Shown piece by piece: positions 63,672-64,000 of a stretch of DNA of 64,000 nt (its first letter is position 1; every line of letters starts with the position of its first letter). The position numbers and the translations under genes were made by a program. The DNA lies in contig NZ_BJDR01000009.1 in NCBI RefSeq assembly GCF_005405245.1, positions 1-64,000 on the forward strand, written 5' to 3'. The stretch comes from Enterococcus nangangensis (lineage in GTDB: Bacteria > Bacillota > Bacilli > Lactobacillales > Enterococcaceae). The notes beneath the pieces are model-generated. The model was not told the origin of the DNA. It ran no database searches and saw only the letters and a program-made list of their open reading frames with translations.

Positions 63672-64000
63672 ATGATTTATGTCCCTAATGAAAACAACGA
63701 TCCCCGCATTAATTTAGCAATTGAAACGTATTTGCTGAAAGAATTTAAAACCGACGAACCGATTTTACTTTTTTATATTAATCAGCCTTCGATTATTATT
63801 GGCCGCAACCAAAATACTTTAGAAGAAATCAACAAAGAGTATGTGGACGAACACGGGATTTTAGTCGTACGGCGCCTTTCTGGTGGTGGTGCGGTCTATC
63901 ACGACTTTGGTAATTTGAACTTTAGTTTCATCATGCCAGATGATGGGAACTCCTTCCGCGACTTCCGGAAATTCACGGAACCGGTGATTGCGGCCCTACA
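63672..64000 (+). CDS. lplA: Lipoate-protein ligase A (3' end outside window)
   Basis: The first 109 codons of a lipoate-protein ligase, which activates lipoate with ATP and attaches it to E2 and H proteins. Visible are INLAIETYLLKEF, PSIIIGRNQNTLEEIN and the conserved RRLSGGGAVYHDFGNLNFSFI lipoate-AMP binding region. The ATG follows AGGTGAAATCC, 18 nt after the MBL-fold gene, so they share a transcript. The C-terminal part is cut by the window end. Confidence 0.93.
   Translation, partial: MIYVPNENNDPRINLAIETYLLKEFKTDEPILLFYINQPSIIIGRNQNTLEEINKEYVDEHGILVVRRLSGGGAVYHDFGNLNFSFIMPDDGNSFRDFRKFTEPVIAAL

Overview
The window looks like a chromosomal segment of a low-to-moderate GC Gram-positive coccus of the Lactobacillales, most likely Enterococcus or a close relative (Enterococcaceae). 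The reasons are the uvrBA / rapZ-yvcK-whiA / cdaA-cdaR-glmM blocks, a DUF1827 gene, strong AAAGGAGG-type ribosome sites, frequent extended -10 promoters (TGCTATACT and variants) and Lactobacillales-type NrdD/NrdG. The species cannot be fixed from the sequence alone. No rRNA, tRNA, CRISPR array, insertion sequence or prophage was seen.

Layout. 1-5.1 kb: the tail of an unknown gene, a pRiA4b ORF-3-like gene, two GNAT acetyltransferases, a HelD-type helicase and a small tail-anchored membrane protein. 5.1-10.1 kb: the uvrBA excision-repair operon behind a LexA-like operator. 10.1-10.3 kb: a possible small RNA between uvrA and the fructose genes. 10.3-13.9 kb: fruR-fruK-fruA (minus strand). 14.1-17.7 kb: rapZ-yvcK-whiA and a HAD phosphatase. 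17.7-21.1 kb: cdaA-cdaR-glmM (c-di-AMP and cell-wall precursor synthesis). 21.2-25.2 kb: a DUF6933-like gene, an SPFH/Band-7 membrane protein with a tiny ribbon-helix-helix protein and a small membrane protein, and a TDT-family transporter. 25.3-26.3 kb: a decayed iron-box locus with an internally deleted methyltransferase, a frameshifted cupin and an intact cupin. 26.4-29.8 kb: a TetR-controlled ABC exporter.

30.3-39.6 kb holds a lysine riboswitch followed by nine closely packed genes. They cover aspartate to lysine by the N-acetyl-diaminopimelate route, except that the dapB step is followed by dapH, an aminotransferase and a deacetylase. 39.6-42.9 kb: a YcxB-like protein, oleate hydratase and an NAD(P)-binding reductase-like protein. 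43.0-54.6 kb: de novo purine synthesis in two units, purEK and purCSQLFMNHD, each with the same promoter and PurBox arrangement. 54.7-56.7 kb: a MazG-like gene and an MFS exporter. 56.9-59.8 kb: anaerobic ribonucleotide reductase nrdD-nrdG with NrdR-type boxes. 60.1-62.8 kb: a BceAB-type ABC transporter without an adjacent two-component system. 62.9-64 kb: a frameshifted metallo-beta-lactamase-fold gene and the start of a lipoate-protein ligase gene cut by the window edge.

Most genes are core metabolism under recognisable regulators (LexA, Fur, PurR, NrdR, TetR, lysine riboswitch). The parts least explained by known systems are the small-RNA candidate at 10183-10290, the SPFH/RHH/membrane-protein module with twin palindromes in its leader, and three broken genes. 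Two of those breaks are single-base losses next to T-runs, so either recent decay or sequencing error is possible. Several gene starts were moved from the longest open frame to the start that fits the ribosome site or promoter.
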